From the NCBI GenBank assembly GCA_900019385.1, contig FIZJ01000011.1:130006-194005 (forward strand): DNA of 64,000 bases, written 5' to 3'. Below are positions 54,779 through 64,000 of the stretch, in pieces. Position 1 is the stretch's first letter, and each line of letters starts with the position of its first letter. Made by a program: the position numbers and the translations under genes. The stretch comes from an uncultured Clostridia bacterium (lineage in GTDB: Bacteria > Bacillota > Limnochordia > Darwinibacteriales > DTU012). The notes below the pieces were generated by a model. It was not told the origin of the DNA, searched no databases, and worked only from the letters and a program-made list of their open reading frames with translations.

Positions 54779-56575
54779 ATGGATCAAAAACTGGTTAGAA
54801 ACTTTTGCATCATCGCCCATATCGACCATGGCAAGTCGACACTGGCTGATCGGCTGCTTGAAGCGACCGGTACGGTCACGAAGCGGGAGCTTGCCGAGCA
54901 GATCCTGGATTCCATGGATCTGGAACGGGAACGGGGCATCACCATCAAGCTGACTGCCGTCCGCATCAATTACCGGGCTGCAGACGGGCAGGAGTATGTC
55001 CTCAACCTGATCGACACTCCCGGCCATGTGGACTTTTCCTATGAAGTGTCCCGCAGCCTGGCTGCATGTGAAGGGGCACTGCTGGTTATTGACGCGACGC
55101 AGGGCGTTGAGGCCCAGACACTGGCCAATCTATACCTGGCCTTGGAGCATGATTTGGAGATCATCCCGGTGATTAACAAAATCGATCTTCCCAGCGCTGA
55201 TCCGGACCGGGTCAAGCGAGAAATCGAGGATATCATCGGGCTCGACAGCAGCGAAGCGATCCTGGCCAGCGCCAAAACGGGCGCCGGGATCGATGAGATC
55301 CTGGAGGCGATCGTCAACCGGATTCCACCGCCGCAGGGAGATCTCGATGCGCATCTCCAAGCCTTGATCTTCGACTCCCATTACGACTCCTACCGGGGAG
55401 CGGTGGCCTATATCCGGGTTTTCAGCGGCACACTGAAAACCGGCGATCAGATTCAGATGATGAGCAGCGGCCGCACTTTCGAGGTTTCAGAACTGGCGGT
55501 GCTGTGCCCGATGATGACTCCTGTGGACAGGCTGCTTCCCGGTGAAGTCGGCTGTGTGATGGCAAGCATGAAAAACGTCAAGGACACAAGGGTGGGAGAC
55601 ACGATCACCCACGCCCAAAGGCCCGCCCCAAAACCCCTGCCGGGGTATCAGCCTGCCAAGCCGATGGTTTACTGCGGCCTTTATCCAGTGGATAACGAAC
55701 AGTATGTGGAACTGAGGGAGGCACTGGAGAAACTGCAGCTCAACGATGCGGCCCTAGCTTTCGAACCCGAAACCTCAGCCGCCTTGGGTTTTGGTTTCCG
55801 CTGTGGCTTTTTGGGGCTTTTGCACATGGAGATCGTTCAGGAGCGGATTGAGCGGGAGTTCAACCTCAACATCATCGCCACAGCCCCCAGCGTGGTCTAC
55901 CGGATCAGGCTCACAGATCAAACAGAGATTTACATCGACAATCCCGCGGCCTTTCCAGCGGTGGGGAAAATCGAGACGATCGCGGAGCCGTTTGTCACCG
56001 CCACCATCATGCTGCCCGAAGAATTTGTAGGCCCTGTGATGGAGTTGTGCCAGGAGCGGCGCGGAGAATTCAAGAACATGGAATATGTCACACTGGAGCG
56101 AGTGCGGCTCGAGTACGATATCCCATTGAGCGAGATCCTGATGGACTTTTTCGACAAACTCAAGTCCCGGACCAAGGGCTACGCGTCTTTGGATTATGAG
56201 TTCAGCGGCTATAGAGAATCGGATCTGGCCAAACTGGATATTCTCCTTAACGGCAAACCGGTGGACGCCCTTTCGTGCATCGTCCACCGCGACAAGGCCT
56301 ATGAGCGGGGCCGCAGTCTAGCCCGGAAACTTAAAGAACTGATTCCCAGGCAGCAGTTTGAAGTTCCCATCCAAGCCGCCATCGGCAGCAAAGTGATCGC
56401 CAGGGAGACCGTCAAGGCGCTGCGCAAGGACGTCCTGGCCAAGTGCTACGGCGGCGACGTCAGCCGCAAGCGGAAGCTGCTCGAGAAGCAAAAAGAAGGC
56501 AAGAAGCGGATGAAAAGCTTAGGAAGCGTCGATGTCCCGCAGGAAGCTTTCATGGCCATCCTTAAAGTGGAATGA
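54779..56575 (+). CDS. lepA: Elongation factor 4
   Basis: [43 protein letters not shown]-terminal LepA domain. Confidence 0.97.
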   Translation: MDQKLVRNFCIIAHIDHGKSTLADRLLEATGTVTKRELAEQILDSMDLERERGITIKLTAVRINYRAADGQEYVLNLIDTPGHVDFSYEVSRSLAACEGALLVIDATQGVEAQTLANLYLALEHDLEIIPVINKIDLPSADPDRVKREIEDIIGLDSSEAILASAKTGAGIDEILEAIVNRIPPPQGDLDAHLQALIFDSHYDSYRGAVAYIRVFSGTLKTGDQIQMMSSGRTFEVSELAVLCPMMTPVDRLLPGEVGCVMASMKNVKDTRVGDTITHAQRPAPKPLPGYQPAKPMVYCGLYPVDNEQYVELREALEKLQLNDAALAFEPETSAALGFGFRCGFLGLLHMEIVQERIEREFNLNIIATAPSVVYRIRLTDQTEIYIDNPAAFPAVGKIETIAEPFVTATIMLPEEFVGPVMELCQERRGEFKNMEYVTLERVRLEYDIPLSEILMDFFDKLKSRTKGYASLDYEFSGYRESDLAKLDILLNGKPVDALSCIVHRDKAYERGRSLARKLKELIPRQQFEVPIQAAIGSKVIARETVKALRKDVLAKCYGGDVSRKRKLLEKQKEGKKRMKSLGSVDVPQEAFMAILKVE

Positions 56576-56593
56576 GAATGGGGAGCGGAGGCC

Positions 56594-57724
56594 ATGCTCG
56601 GTGTTTATGTCCACATTCCGTTTTGCGCTCGCAAGTGCGGTTACTGCGACTTCCATTCGGTTGTCGCCGCGCCGGCAGCGATCGAGCGATACCTTGAAGC
56701 TTTGTCAGGCGAGATTGGCTATTGGGCTCGGCAGATCGGCGGCGCCGCCTGTGCCACACTGTATGTCGGCGGCGGCACACCCACCATCCTCTCAGCCAAC
56801 CAGCTGGAGCAGCTGTTTACCAAGCTGTTGACCGCCTTCAACTTTGAACCAGGTTTTGAGTTCACGGTGGAAGCGAATCCTGGCACACTCTCCTCGGACA
56901 AAGCAAAAGTGCTTGCCGAAGCTGGGGTGAACAGAATCAGCCTCGGAGCCCAAGCATTTGACAACCGGCTGCTCAAGGCCATAGGCAGAATCCATACCGT
57001 CGATGACGTTTACGCAAGCGTGGAACTGATCAGGAAGGCCGGCATCGACAACATTAATCTAGACTTGATTGAAGGCCTGCCCGGCCAGACGCTCCGCAGG
57101 TGGCAGGAAACTCTAGCCAAGGCTGTTGAGCTTGAGCCGGCACACATTTCCTGCTATTCCTTGATTCTGGAAGAAAACACCCCGTTTTACCTGGCTTATC
57201 AGGAGGGGAAGCTGCGGCTGCCGCCGGAGGGCACGGCCGCCGCCATGTTCGCCCACACTCAGGAGTATCTACCTCAGCATGGCTACTGCCACTATGAAAT
57301 CTCCAACTATGCGAAACCTGGACGAGAAGCACAGCATAACCTGATCTACTGGCGGGCCGATCCCTATCTGGGCCTCGGCAGCGGCGCCCACGGCTTTTAC
57401 AATCAGATCCGCTACAGCAGTACCGATGATCTGGAGCAGTACATTCAGACCTGGCTCCGCCAACACCCGGCCTTCGCGTCTTGGGAGCCGGTGAGCCGGG
57501 AACAAGCCATGGACGAAATGATGTTTCTCGGGCTGCGCATGGTTCGCGGCGTGGATCTGCACCGGTTTTACCAGCGTTTTCAATGCTCGGCTCACGATGT
57601 GTATGGGGCAGAGATCAGGCAGTTGACAGAACGGGGCTTGATCGAAGAGAACGATGGCCACTTACGGCTGACCAAGTGCGGCAGAGCCCTAGGGAACATG
57701 GTTTTTTCGGCTTTTGTCCGCTAG
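56594..57724 (+). CDS. hemW: Radical SAM heme chaperone HemW
   Basis: VYVHIPFCARKCGYCDFHS; YVGGGTPTIL; between lepA and hrcA. Confidence 0.95.
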   Translation: MLGVYVHIPFCARKCGYCDFHSVVAAPAAIERYLEALSGEIGYWARQIGGAACATLYVGGGTPTILSANQLEQLFTKLLTAFNFEPGFEFTVEANPGTLSSDKAKVLAEAGVNRISLGAQAFDNRLLKAIGRIHTVDDVYASVELIRKAGIDNINLDLIEGLPGQTLRRWQETLAKAVELEPAHISCYSLILEENTPFYLAYQEGKLRLPPEGTAAAMFAHTQEYLPQHGYCHYEISNYAKPGREAQHNLIYWRADPYLGLGSGAHGFYNQIRYSSTDDLEQYIQTWLRQHPAFASWEPVSREQAMDEMMFLGLRMVRGVDLHRFYQRFQCSAHDVYGAEIRQLTERGLIEENDGHLRLTKCGRALGNMVFSAFVR

Positions 57725-57743
57725 ATGCGCCCCCTTTGCCATC

Positions 57744-57772
57744 TTGACAAACAAGTACCGTAGTGATAGTTT
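57744..57772 (+). promoter_or_regulatory. Sigma-A-like promoter of hrcA operon
   Basis: TTGACA-N17-TAGTTT; -10 imperfect. Confidence 0.5.
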
Positions 57773-57786
57773 ATGAATGATAGATG

Positions 57787-57813
57787 TTAGCACTCTAACT
57801 CGGCGAGTGCTAA
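57787..57813 (+). promoter_or_regulatory. CIRCE operator
   Basis: TTAGCACTC-N9-GAGTGCTAA, exact consensus. Confidence 0.98.
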
Positions 57814-57836
57814 GGAGGTGAAGGGAGGCGAGTTGG

Positions 57837-58859
57837 ATGCTGAGTGAAAGAAAGATCATGGTGCTGCATGCAATTGTCGATGATTATATTCGTTCTGCTG
57901 AGCCGGTTGGTTCCCGGACGATCGCTCGCCGCTACAATCTCGGTGTTTCTCCCGCTACTATCCGCAACGAAATGGCAGATCTGGAAGAAATTGGATATAT
58001 CATCCAGCCGCATATTTCAGCAGGCCGGATTCCTTCTGATAAAGGATACCGTTTTTACGTGGATGTGCTGATGGAGCCGTGGGTGATCCCGGAACAGCAG
58101 CGCAGCGACATCCAACGGCGCATGGAAACCCACAAGCACGAAATCGAGCTTCTGGTGCAGGAAGTGTCGAAGCTGCTCTCGGTGCTGACCAACTACGTCG
58201 CGGTGGTGCTGGCGCCGCAGATCGATCTCTGCATGCTGGAACGGGTGCAGCTGATGGCCTTGGACGATTACCGCGTCCTGGTTATCCTCGTGCTTCATCC
58301 AGGCTTGGTGCAGAACCGCATCATCCGCATGCCGGTGAAGTACGATCCCGAGGCTCTACCCAAGATTTCCCGGCAGCTGACCAAAAGGCTTCAGGGAGTC
58401 ACCTACCGTGACCTGCGAGCCACTCTGATCAAAGAAATACAAGGAGACTACGGGGAATTGGGAAGCGCCTTGCTTGAGGTGATCGCGAGCGAATTGGCCG
58501 ACACAAAGCAGGAAAAGGTCTTTTTAAGCGGCGCAATCAGCATTTTCGAGCAGCCTGAATTCAGGGATCTGGAGCGAGCCAAAGGCCTGTTGAGCTTGTT
58601 GGAGCAGAAAGAGACCGTGTCCAATCTGATCAACACTCTCAGCAGGTATTCAGGCGTTCAGGTCACCATCGGCCGCGAGAACCCCATCGAGGAAATCCAT
58701 GAGTGCAGCGTGGTCACTTCCACCTACTCCATAGGCGGTGAAGTGATCGGGGCGATTGGGGTGATCGGCCCTACCAGGATGGAGTACGCCAACACATACT
58801 CGGTTGTGGAAATGTTGGCCGATTCCATCAGCGAGATCCTATCAGAGCTGATTAAATAG
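57837..58859 (+). CDS. hrcA: Heat-inducible transcription repressor HrcA
   Basis: LSERKIMVLHAIVDDYIRSAEPVGSRTIARRY; CIRCE upstream. Confidence 0.97.
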   Translation: MLSERKIMVLHAIVDDYIRSAEPVGSRTIARRYNLGVSPATIRNEMADLEEIGYIIQPHISAGRIPSDKGYRFYVDVLMEPWVIPEQQRSDIQRRMETHKHEIELLVQEVSKLLSVLTNYVAVVLAPQIDLCMLERVQLMALDDYRVLVILVLHPGLVQNRIIRMPVKYDPEALPKISRQLTKRLQGVTYRDLRATLIKEIQGDYGELGSALLEVIASELADTKQEKVFLSGAISIFEQPEFRDLERAKGLLSLLEQKETVSNLINTLSRYSGVQVTIGRENPIEEIHECSVVTSTYSIGGEVIGAIGVIGPTRMEYANTYSVVEMLADSISEILSELIK

Positions 58860-58881
58860 GTGCCACCGAGGAGGTAGAGAC

Positions 58882-59544
58882 TTGAAAGATCGACAGCATG
58901 AACAAGAACAGGATCATCAACAGGATCATCAACAAAATCATCAGCAGGAAACGCCCGGCACTGCCGACATTGAAGGAGGGTCGCCGGCTGAGGGGCCGGC
59001 CTGTGAACCTGCTGTGGACGAAACAGAGCCCACCGCGGCGGAAAGCGGCGACGGCTCCGGGCCGCTGCAGGCCGAGCCAGAGCTTGAGCAGCTGAAACAG
59101 CAGTGGGAACAGGAACGGGCCGAGCTTGTCAGCAGGCTTCTGCGCTTGAAGGCCGACTTTGACAACTATAAAAGGCGGAATGAAGCCCAGATCGAAATGA
59201 TCAGGGCTACAGCCAACCAAAATTTGCTCACAGGGCTATTGCCGGTGATTGACAACTTTGAACGGGCCATTGCCGCCGGGGAGGAAGATTCGCCGTACCT
59301 GGCCGGTGTGAGAATGATTTTCAACCAGCTGATGGAATGCCTGCAGAAAGAAGGGCTGGCCCCGGTCGACGCCGTGGGAAAACCTTTCGATCCCACTGTC
59401 CATGAGGCTGTGAGCATGGAAGGTGGCCCGGGTGAGGACCTGATAGTCATCGAAGAACTGCAAAAAGGCTACTATTATAAAGACAAACTACTGCGGGCAA
59501 GCATGGTCAAAGTTGCCCCCAAACAGCAACATGAGGAGGAATAG
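58882..59544 (+). CDS. grpE: Nucleotide exchange factor GrpE
   Basis: [54 protein letters not shown]. Confidence 0.95.
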   Translation: MKDRQHEQEQDHQQDHQQNHQQETPGTADIEGGSPAEGPACEPAVDETEPTAAESGDGSGPLQAEPELEQLKQQWEQERAELVSRLLRLKADFDNYKRRNEAQIEMIRATANQNLLTGLLPVIDNFERAIAAGEEDSPYLAGVRMIFNQLMECLQKEGLAPVDAVGKPFDPTVHEAVSMEGGPGEDLIVIEELQKGYYYKDKLLRASMVKVAPKQQHEEE

Positions 59545-59546
59545 GT

Positions 59547-61382
59547 ATGGGAAAAGTGATAGGAATTGACTTAGGGACAACAAACTCTGTTGTGGCAGTA
59601 TTGGAAGGTGGGGAACCCGTAGTAATCCCTAATTCCGAAGGCAGCCGCACCACACCGTCGGTCGTGGCCTTCACCAAAGACGGCGAACGGCTGGTGGGCC
59701 AGGTGGCCAAGCGGCAGGCCGTAACCAATCCTGATCGGACGATTATGTCCATCAAACGGCACATGGGCACAGACCACACCGTGGCCATTGATGGCAAGAA
59801 ATATACACCCCAGGAGATTTCCGCCATGATTCTGCGCAAACTCAAGGAAGAGGCCGAAAACTACCTGGGAGAAACTGTGACTCAGGCTGTGATAACCGTT
59901 CCCGCCTATTTCACCGACTCACAGCGGCAGGCCACGAAGGATGCGGGAGCCATTGCCGGTTTGGAAGTGCTGCGGATTATCAACGAGCCTACCGCCGCGT
60001 CTCTCGCCTACGGCCTTGATAAGGAACAGGAGCAAACTGTGCTTGTATATGACCTGGGCGGCGGGACTTTCGACGTTTCCATCCTGGAGCTCGACAAAGG
60101 TTACATCGGCGTCAAGGCCACCAGCGGCAACAACCGCCTGGGAGGCGACGATTTTGACGAACGGATCATGCGCTACTTGATCGACGAGTTCAAGAAAGAG
60201 ACGGGAGTCGATCTGTCCAAAGACAAAATGGCCATGCAGCGGCTGAAGGAAGCGGCGGAAAAGGCCAAGATCGAACTGTCGGGCTTGATGCAGACCAACA
60301 TCAACCTGCCGTTCATCAGTGCCAGCGACGCAGGCCCGCTCCACATGGACATCAGTCTCACCAGGGCTAAATTCAACGAGCTCACCGCCGACCTGGTGGA
60401 AGCAACCATGGGCCCTCTGCACCGGGCATTGGAGGACGCGGGGCTGAAGCCTGGCGATATCGACCGCGTGATCTTGGTGGGCGGCTCCACCCGGATCCCG
60501 GCAGTCCAGGAAGCGATCAAGAAAGTCATGGGCAAAGAGCCGTACAAGGGGATCAATCCCGATGAATGCGTGGCCATGGGTGCCGCCATTCAAGCCGGTG
60601 TGCTTTCCGGCGAGTTTGAAAAGGGCCAAGGCTTGGTCCTGGTGGACGTCACTCCCCTCTCCCTGGGTATCGAGACATTGGGCGGCGTGATGACCACATT
60701 GATCAAGCGGAACACACCCATCCCCTGCCGGGAAACCAAGGTCTTCACCACGGCAGCCGACAACCAGCCGGCTGTGGATATCCATGTCCTGCAGGGCGAA
60801 CGGCCTATGGCCAAGGACAATGTCACTCTGGGAAGGTTTCAGCTGACCGGCATTCCGCCGGCGCCCAGGGGCGTGCCGCAGATTGAGGTCACTTTCGATA
60901 TCGACCGCAATGGTATCGTCAATGTTTCAGCCAAAGACCTGGGGACTGGCAAAGAGCAGAAGATCACAGTCACATCGGCCAGCGGCCTTACCAAGGAAGA
61001 TATCGAGAAAATGGTCAAAGAGGCGGAAGCTCACGCAGAGGAAGACAAGAAGCGCCGCGAGCTGATAGAGCTTAAGAACCAGGCGGACACCGCCATTTAC
61101 ACTATCGACCGCTCGTTGAACGAGCTTGGCGACAAGGTTGGCGAAGCGGAAAAGAAAGAGATTGAGGCGGCGAAGGAAGCGCTGCAGAAGGCTGTGGAAA
61201 GCGACGACGCGGAAGAGATCAAAGCCAAGATGAAGGCGATGGACGAGATCATGCACAAATTGTCCCAGAGGATCTACCAGCAGGCCCAGGCAGGACAGCA
61301 GAGTGGCGCCTCTTCCACCCAGACCGACGCGGGAGAAGATGTAGTGGACGCAGAATTCACCGATGAAACAGATCAGAAATAA
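59547..61382 (+). CDS. dnaK: Chaperone DnaK
   Basis: [38 protein letters not shown]. Confidence 0.98.
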   Translation: MGKVIGIDLGTTNSVVAVLEGGEPVVIPNSEGSRTTPSVVAFTKDGERLVGQVAKRQAVTNPDRTIMSIKRHMGTDHTVAIDGKKYTPQEISAMILRKLKEEAENYLGETVTQAVITVPAYFTDSQRQATKDAGAIAGLEVLRIINEPTAASLAYGLDKEQEQTVLVYDLGGGTFDVSILELDKGYIGVKATSGNNRLGGDDFDERIMRYLIDEFKKETGVDLSKDKMAMQRLKEAAEKAKIELSGLMQTNINLPFISASDAGPLHMDISLTRAKFNELTADLVEATMGPLHRALEDAGLKPGDIDRVILVGGSTRIPAVQEAIKKVMGKEPYKGINPDECVAMGAAIQAGVLSGEFEKGQGLVLVDVTPLSLGIETLGGVMTTLIKRNTPIPCRETKVFTTAADNQPAVDIHVLQGERPMAKDNVTLGRFQLTGIPPAPRGVPQIEVTFDIDRNGIVNVSAKDLGTGKEQKITVTSASGLTKEDIEKMVKEAEAHAEEDKKRRELIELKNQADTAIYTIDRSLNELGDKVGEAEKKEIEAAKEALQKAVESDDAEEIKAKMKAMDEIMHKLSQRIYQQAQAGQQSGASSTQTDAGEDVVDAEFTDETDQK

Positions 61383-61399
61383 CCGAAGGTGGTGGATTC

Positions 61400-62524
61400 A
61401 TGGCCAAAGATTACTATGAGATCTTGGGTGTGCCGCGCGATGCCTCTCAGGATGATATCAAAAAAGCATATCGGCGTTTGGCCCGGGAATACCACCCGGA
61501 CGTGAACAAAGAGCCGGGAGCTGAAGAACGGTTCAAAGAGATCAACGAAGCGTACCGGGTCCTTGGCGATCCCGATACCCGCCGCCAGTATGATGAGTTG
61601 GGCCATGCCGACTTCGAGAACAGCGGTTTCGGCGGGTTTGGCGACTTCGGCGATTTTGGTTTTGGCTTTGAGGATCTGGGAGATATTTTCGCCGACATGT
61701 TCTTCGGACGCAGTTCCACCCGCCGGGACCGGCGCCCCCGCAAAGGGGCCGATCTCCGGATGGATCTCACCCTCGAGTTTGAGGAAGCTGCGTTTGGTGT
61801 TGAGAAGACTGTGGAGATTCAGCGGACCGAAATCTGTTCCCACTGCCACGGCAACCAGGCTGAACCGGGTACTCCTCTGAAAACATGCCCTGACTGCGGC
61901 GGCACGGGACAGGTCCGTTCAGTCCAGCGCACCCCCTTCGGCCAAATTCAGACCAGCCGCGTCTGTTCCCGCTGCAGGGGCGAGGGCAAGATTTTTGAGA
62001 CCGCCTGCAAAGTGTGCGGCGGCAGCGGCAGAGTGAGTGCGTCCCGGAAAATCAACGTCAAGATTCCGGCAGGTGTTGACGACGGCACGGTTGTCCGGGT
62101 AGGAGGACAGGGGGAGGCCGGAAGCTACGGCGGGCCTTACGGTGATCTGCTGGTCGTCGTCACTGTGAAACCCCACCCGTTCTTCACCCGCCAGGGCAAC
62201 GATGTTATCTGCGAGGTGCCTATTTCCATCGTCCAAGCTGCTTTGGGCGATGAGATCGAGGTGCCGACTCTGGAAGGGGATCTGAAGATGCGGATCCCGG
62301 AAGGGACCCAAAGCGGCAAGGTGTTCCGCATGCGGGGCAAGGGCATTGCCGATGTCCGGGGTTTCGGTCGAGGTGATCAGCTGGTTAAAGTCAGGGTGGT
62401 CACACCCACCAAGCTGAACAACAAACAGAAGCAGCTGTTGAGAGAATTCGCCAAAGCCGGCGGCGATACGCTGCCGAACGAAACCAAGAGCTTCCTGGGG
62501 AAAGTCAGGGATGCATGGCGATAG
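61400..62524 (+). CDS. dnaJ: Chaperone DnaJ
   Basis: J domain with HPD, G/F region, four CxxCxGxG-like zinc repeats. Confidence 0.97.
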   Translation: MAKDYYEILGVPRDASQDDIKKAYRRLAREYHPDVNKEPGAEERFKEINEAYRVLGDPDTRRQYDELGHADFENSGFGGFGDFGDFGFGFEDLGDIFADMFFGRSSTRRDRRPRKGADLRMDLTLEFEEAAFGVEKTVEIQRTEICSHCHGNQAEPGTPLKTCPDCGGTGQVRSVQRTPFGQIQTSRVCSRCRGEGKIFETACKVCGGSGRVSASRKINVKIPAGVDDGTVVRVGGQGEAGSYGGPYGDLLVVVTVKPHPFFTRQGNDVICEVPISIVQAALGDEIEVPTLEGDLKMRIPEGTQSGKVFRMRGKGIADVRGFGRGDQLVKVRVVTPTKLNNKQKQLLREFAKAGGDTLPNETKSFLGKVRDAWR

Positions 62525-62582
62525 CGTGGCGGGAGACACCGCCACTTTTGCTCATTATATTCTTTAACAAGGGCGTGGCAGC

Positions 62583-63521
62583 ATGGAACATAAATGGCAG
62601 GAAGTGACAGCCAGAATCGGCGGGGAAGCGGCGGAAGCGGCAGGTGAAGTCATGCTGCGTCACGGAGCGCACGGAGTGGCTTTCGAAAGCGACGCCCTGA
62701 TCCTGGAAGCGGTGGCCAATCGGTGGGGAGATTATTTTCCACCGCTGACTGGCGACACCAGGGTAGTGGTCAAAGCGTACTTCCATCAGCCAAAAACCAG
62801 CCCTGAGCTTGACCTGATCCGCGGAGAAATCGAGGGTTTGGCCTCCTTTGGCCTCCAAGTTGGCCCGGTGGAGCTGACGGCCAGGATCATCGCAGAGTCA
62901 GACTGGGCTCAAGCTTGGAAGCAGCATTACCACCCCATCAAAATCGGCCGCGTCCTGATCGAGCCCAGCTGGGAACCGGCTGTGGAGCGCCATCCTGAAG
63001 ATGTGGTCATCACCCTTGATCCGGGCATGGCTTTCGGCACTGGGACTCATCCCACCACAGCCATGTGCCTCGAAGCCCTTCAGGAACAGATGCTTGATGG
63101 GCGGATCGTGTGGGACATCGGCACCGGGTCAGGGATCTTGGCTGTCGCTGCTGCCAAGCTCGGTGCGAAAGAAGTCCTTGCGGTGGATATCGATCCGGTG
63201 GCAGTGGCCGCCTGCCGGGAAAATTCCATAAGAAACGGAACCACTGTCATGTGCCTGCAGGGTTCGCTTGCGGATCTGGCCGGGAAGGCTGATTTGATCA
63301 TAGCCAACATCATCGCCGATGTAGTCATCGAACTGATGTCTGCGGCGGCTGAGAAACTAAACAGCGGTGGTACGTTCCTGGTTTCCGGGATCATCGAGAG
63401 CCGGGCCGGCGATGTGGCTGAACATGCCTTGAAACACGGCTTCGAGATTATCAACAGCTGGCGCCAGGGCGAATGGGTGTGCATGGAGCTGAAGCTCCGA
63501 GACAGGGCAGATAAGGGCTGA
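62583..63521 (+). CDS. prmA: Ribosomal protein L11 methyltransferase
   Basis: DPGMAFGTGTHPTTAMCLEAL, WDIGTGSGILAVAAAKLGAK. Confidence 0.95.
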   Translation: MEHKWQEVTARIGGEAAEAAGEVMLRHGAHGVAFESDALILEAVANRWGDYFPPLTGDTRVVVKAYFHQPKTSPELDLIRGEIEGLASFGLQVGPVELTARIIAESDWAQAWKQHYHPIKIGRVLIEPSWEPAVERHPEDVVITLDPGMAFGTGTHPTTAMCLEALQEQMLDGRIVWDIGTGSGILAVAAAKLGAKEVLAVDIDPVAVAACRENSIRNGTTVMCLQGSLADLAGKADLIIANIIADVVIELMSAAAEKLNSGGTFLVSGIIESRAGDVAEHALKHGFEIINSWRQGEWVCMELKLRDRADKG

Positions 63522-63542
63522 AAGCGGCAGGGAGCGGAACAA

Positions 63543-64000
63543 ATGGTCAAGGTTTTCATATCCGCCGAACAGATTAACCAAGGAAGAGCGGCCGTCACCG
63601 GCGGTGACGCCCACCATCTCCGGGCGGTCCTGCGGAAAAAGCCGGGGGACCGGGTTTTGATCGGGGTGAAGGACGGAGCGGCCGAGAAAGCTTACGAGAG
63701 TGTGATTGTATCGGTTGAGCCGGAACAGATCGTCTGCCAACTGCTGGATCCTGTCCAGGCCAGAACCGAATCGCCCCTTGAGACATACTTGTGCCAGGCA
63801 GTGGCCAAGGGGGACAAAATGGATTTGATCATACAAAAAAGTGTCGAGCTTGGGGTTACGGGAATCATACCTTTTTTCTCTCGCTATACTGTTGTTCAGC
63901 TCGACGGGGAGAAGGCGCGGCAAAGGCAGAAACGGTGGCAGAAAATCGCTGAAGCGGCGGCCAAGCAGTGCCGGCGCGGCGCAGTTCCCAAAGTGCATGA
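63543..64000 (+). CDS. rsmE: 16S rRNA (uracil1498-N3)-methyltransferase, 5' part (runs off window)
   Basis: Open frame from ATG 63543: MVKVFISAEQINQGRAAVTGGDAHHLRAVLRKKPGDRVLIG...QAVAKGDKMDLIIQKSVELGVTGIIPFFSRYTV; missing from ORF track because it has no stop in window. Confidence 0.93.
   Translation, partial: MVKVFISAEQINQGRAAVTGGDAHHLRAVLRKKPGDRVLIGVKDGAAEKAYESVIVSVEPEQIVCQLLDPVQARTESPLETYLCQAVAKGDKMDLIIQKSVELGVTGIIPFFSRYTVVQLDGEKARQRQKRWQKIAEAAAKQCRRGAVPKVH

Overview
The window is a 64 kb, GC-rich, gene-dense chromosomal segment from an endospore-forming Firmicute. Spore evidence: spoIID, spoIVFB, gpr, spoIIP, an alpha/beta SASP and a GerMN protein. Almost all genes lie on the + strand. 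Order: carA(3' end)-carB-argF, ligA, a degenerate Lgt-like protein, fur-like, T-box-valS-folC, SPOR protein, ferredoxin, a secreted LamG-GH127/146-LamG enzyme, spoIID, cysK, maf-radC-mreBCD-mrdA-minCDE-spoIVFB, radical SAM/DUF2344, rng-rplU-prp-rpmA-obgE, a truncated MetH-like gene (-), xylA, nadD-LCP-rsfS, a small orphan ORF and SASP (-), an aberrant rnf-like operon, comEA-comEC-holA, rpsT (-), gpr, GerMN (-), spoIIP-murJ-lepA-hemW, CIRCE-hrcA-grpE-dnaK-dnaJ-prmA-rsmE(5' part). The most notable observation is the rnf-like operon at 41.1-45.7 kb. It has no rnfB. RnfD and RnfG are fused, with three tandem FMN-binding domains. All four cysteines that ligate the RnfA/RnfE intramembrane [2Fe-2S] cluster are substituted (V, G, Y, S; the RnfE-like protein has no Cys at all). 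This points to a divergent, possibly NADH-to-extracytosolic-flavin redox system rather than a canonical ferredoxin:NAD oxidoreductase. Other leads: predicted sigma-H promoters (perfect before comEA, near-perfect before the rnf-like operon), an orphan sigma-K-like sporulation microgene, a 25-bp repeat in two convergent intergenic gaps, a 14-bp perfect hairpin inside folC, a truncated SpoIVFA-like ORF and a MetH-like protein with a truncated pterin domain. Family assignments come from reading motifs; no database search was run.
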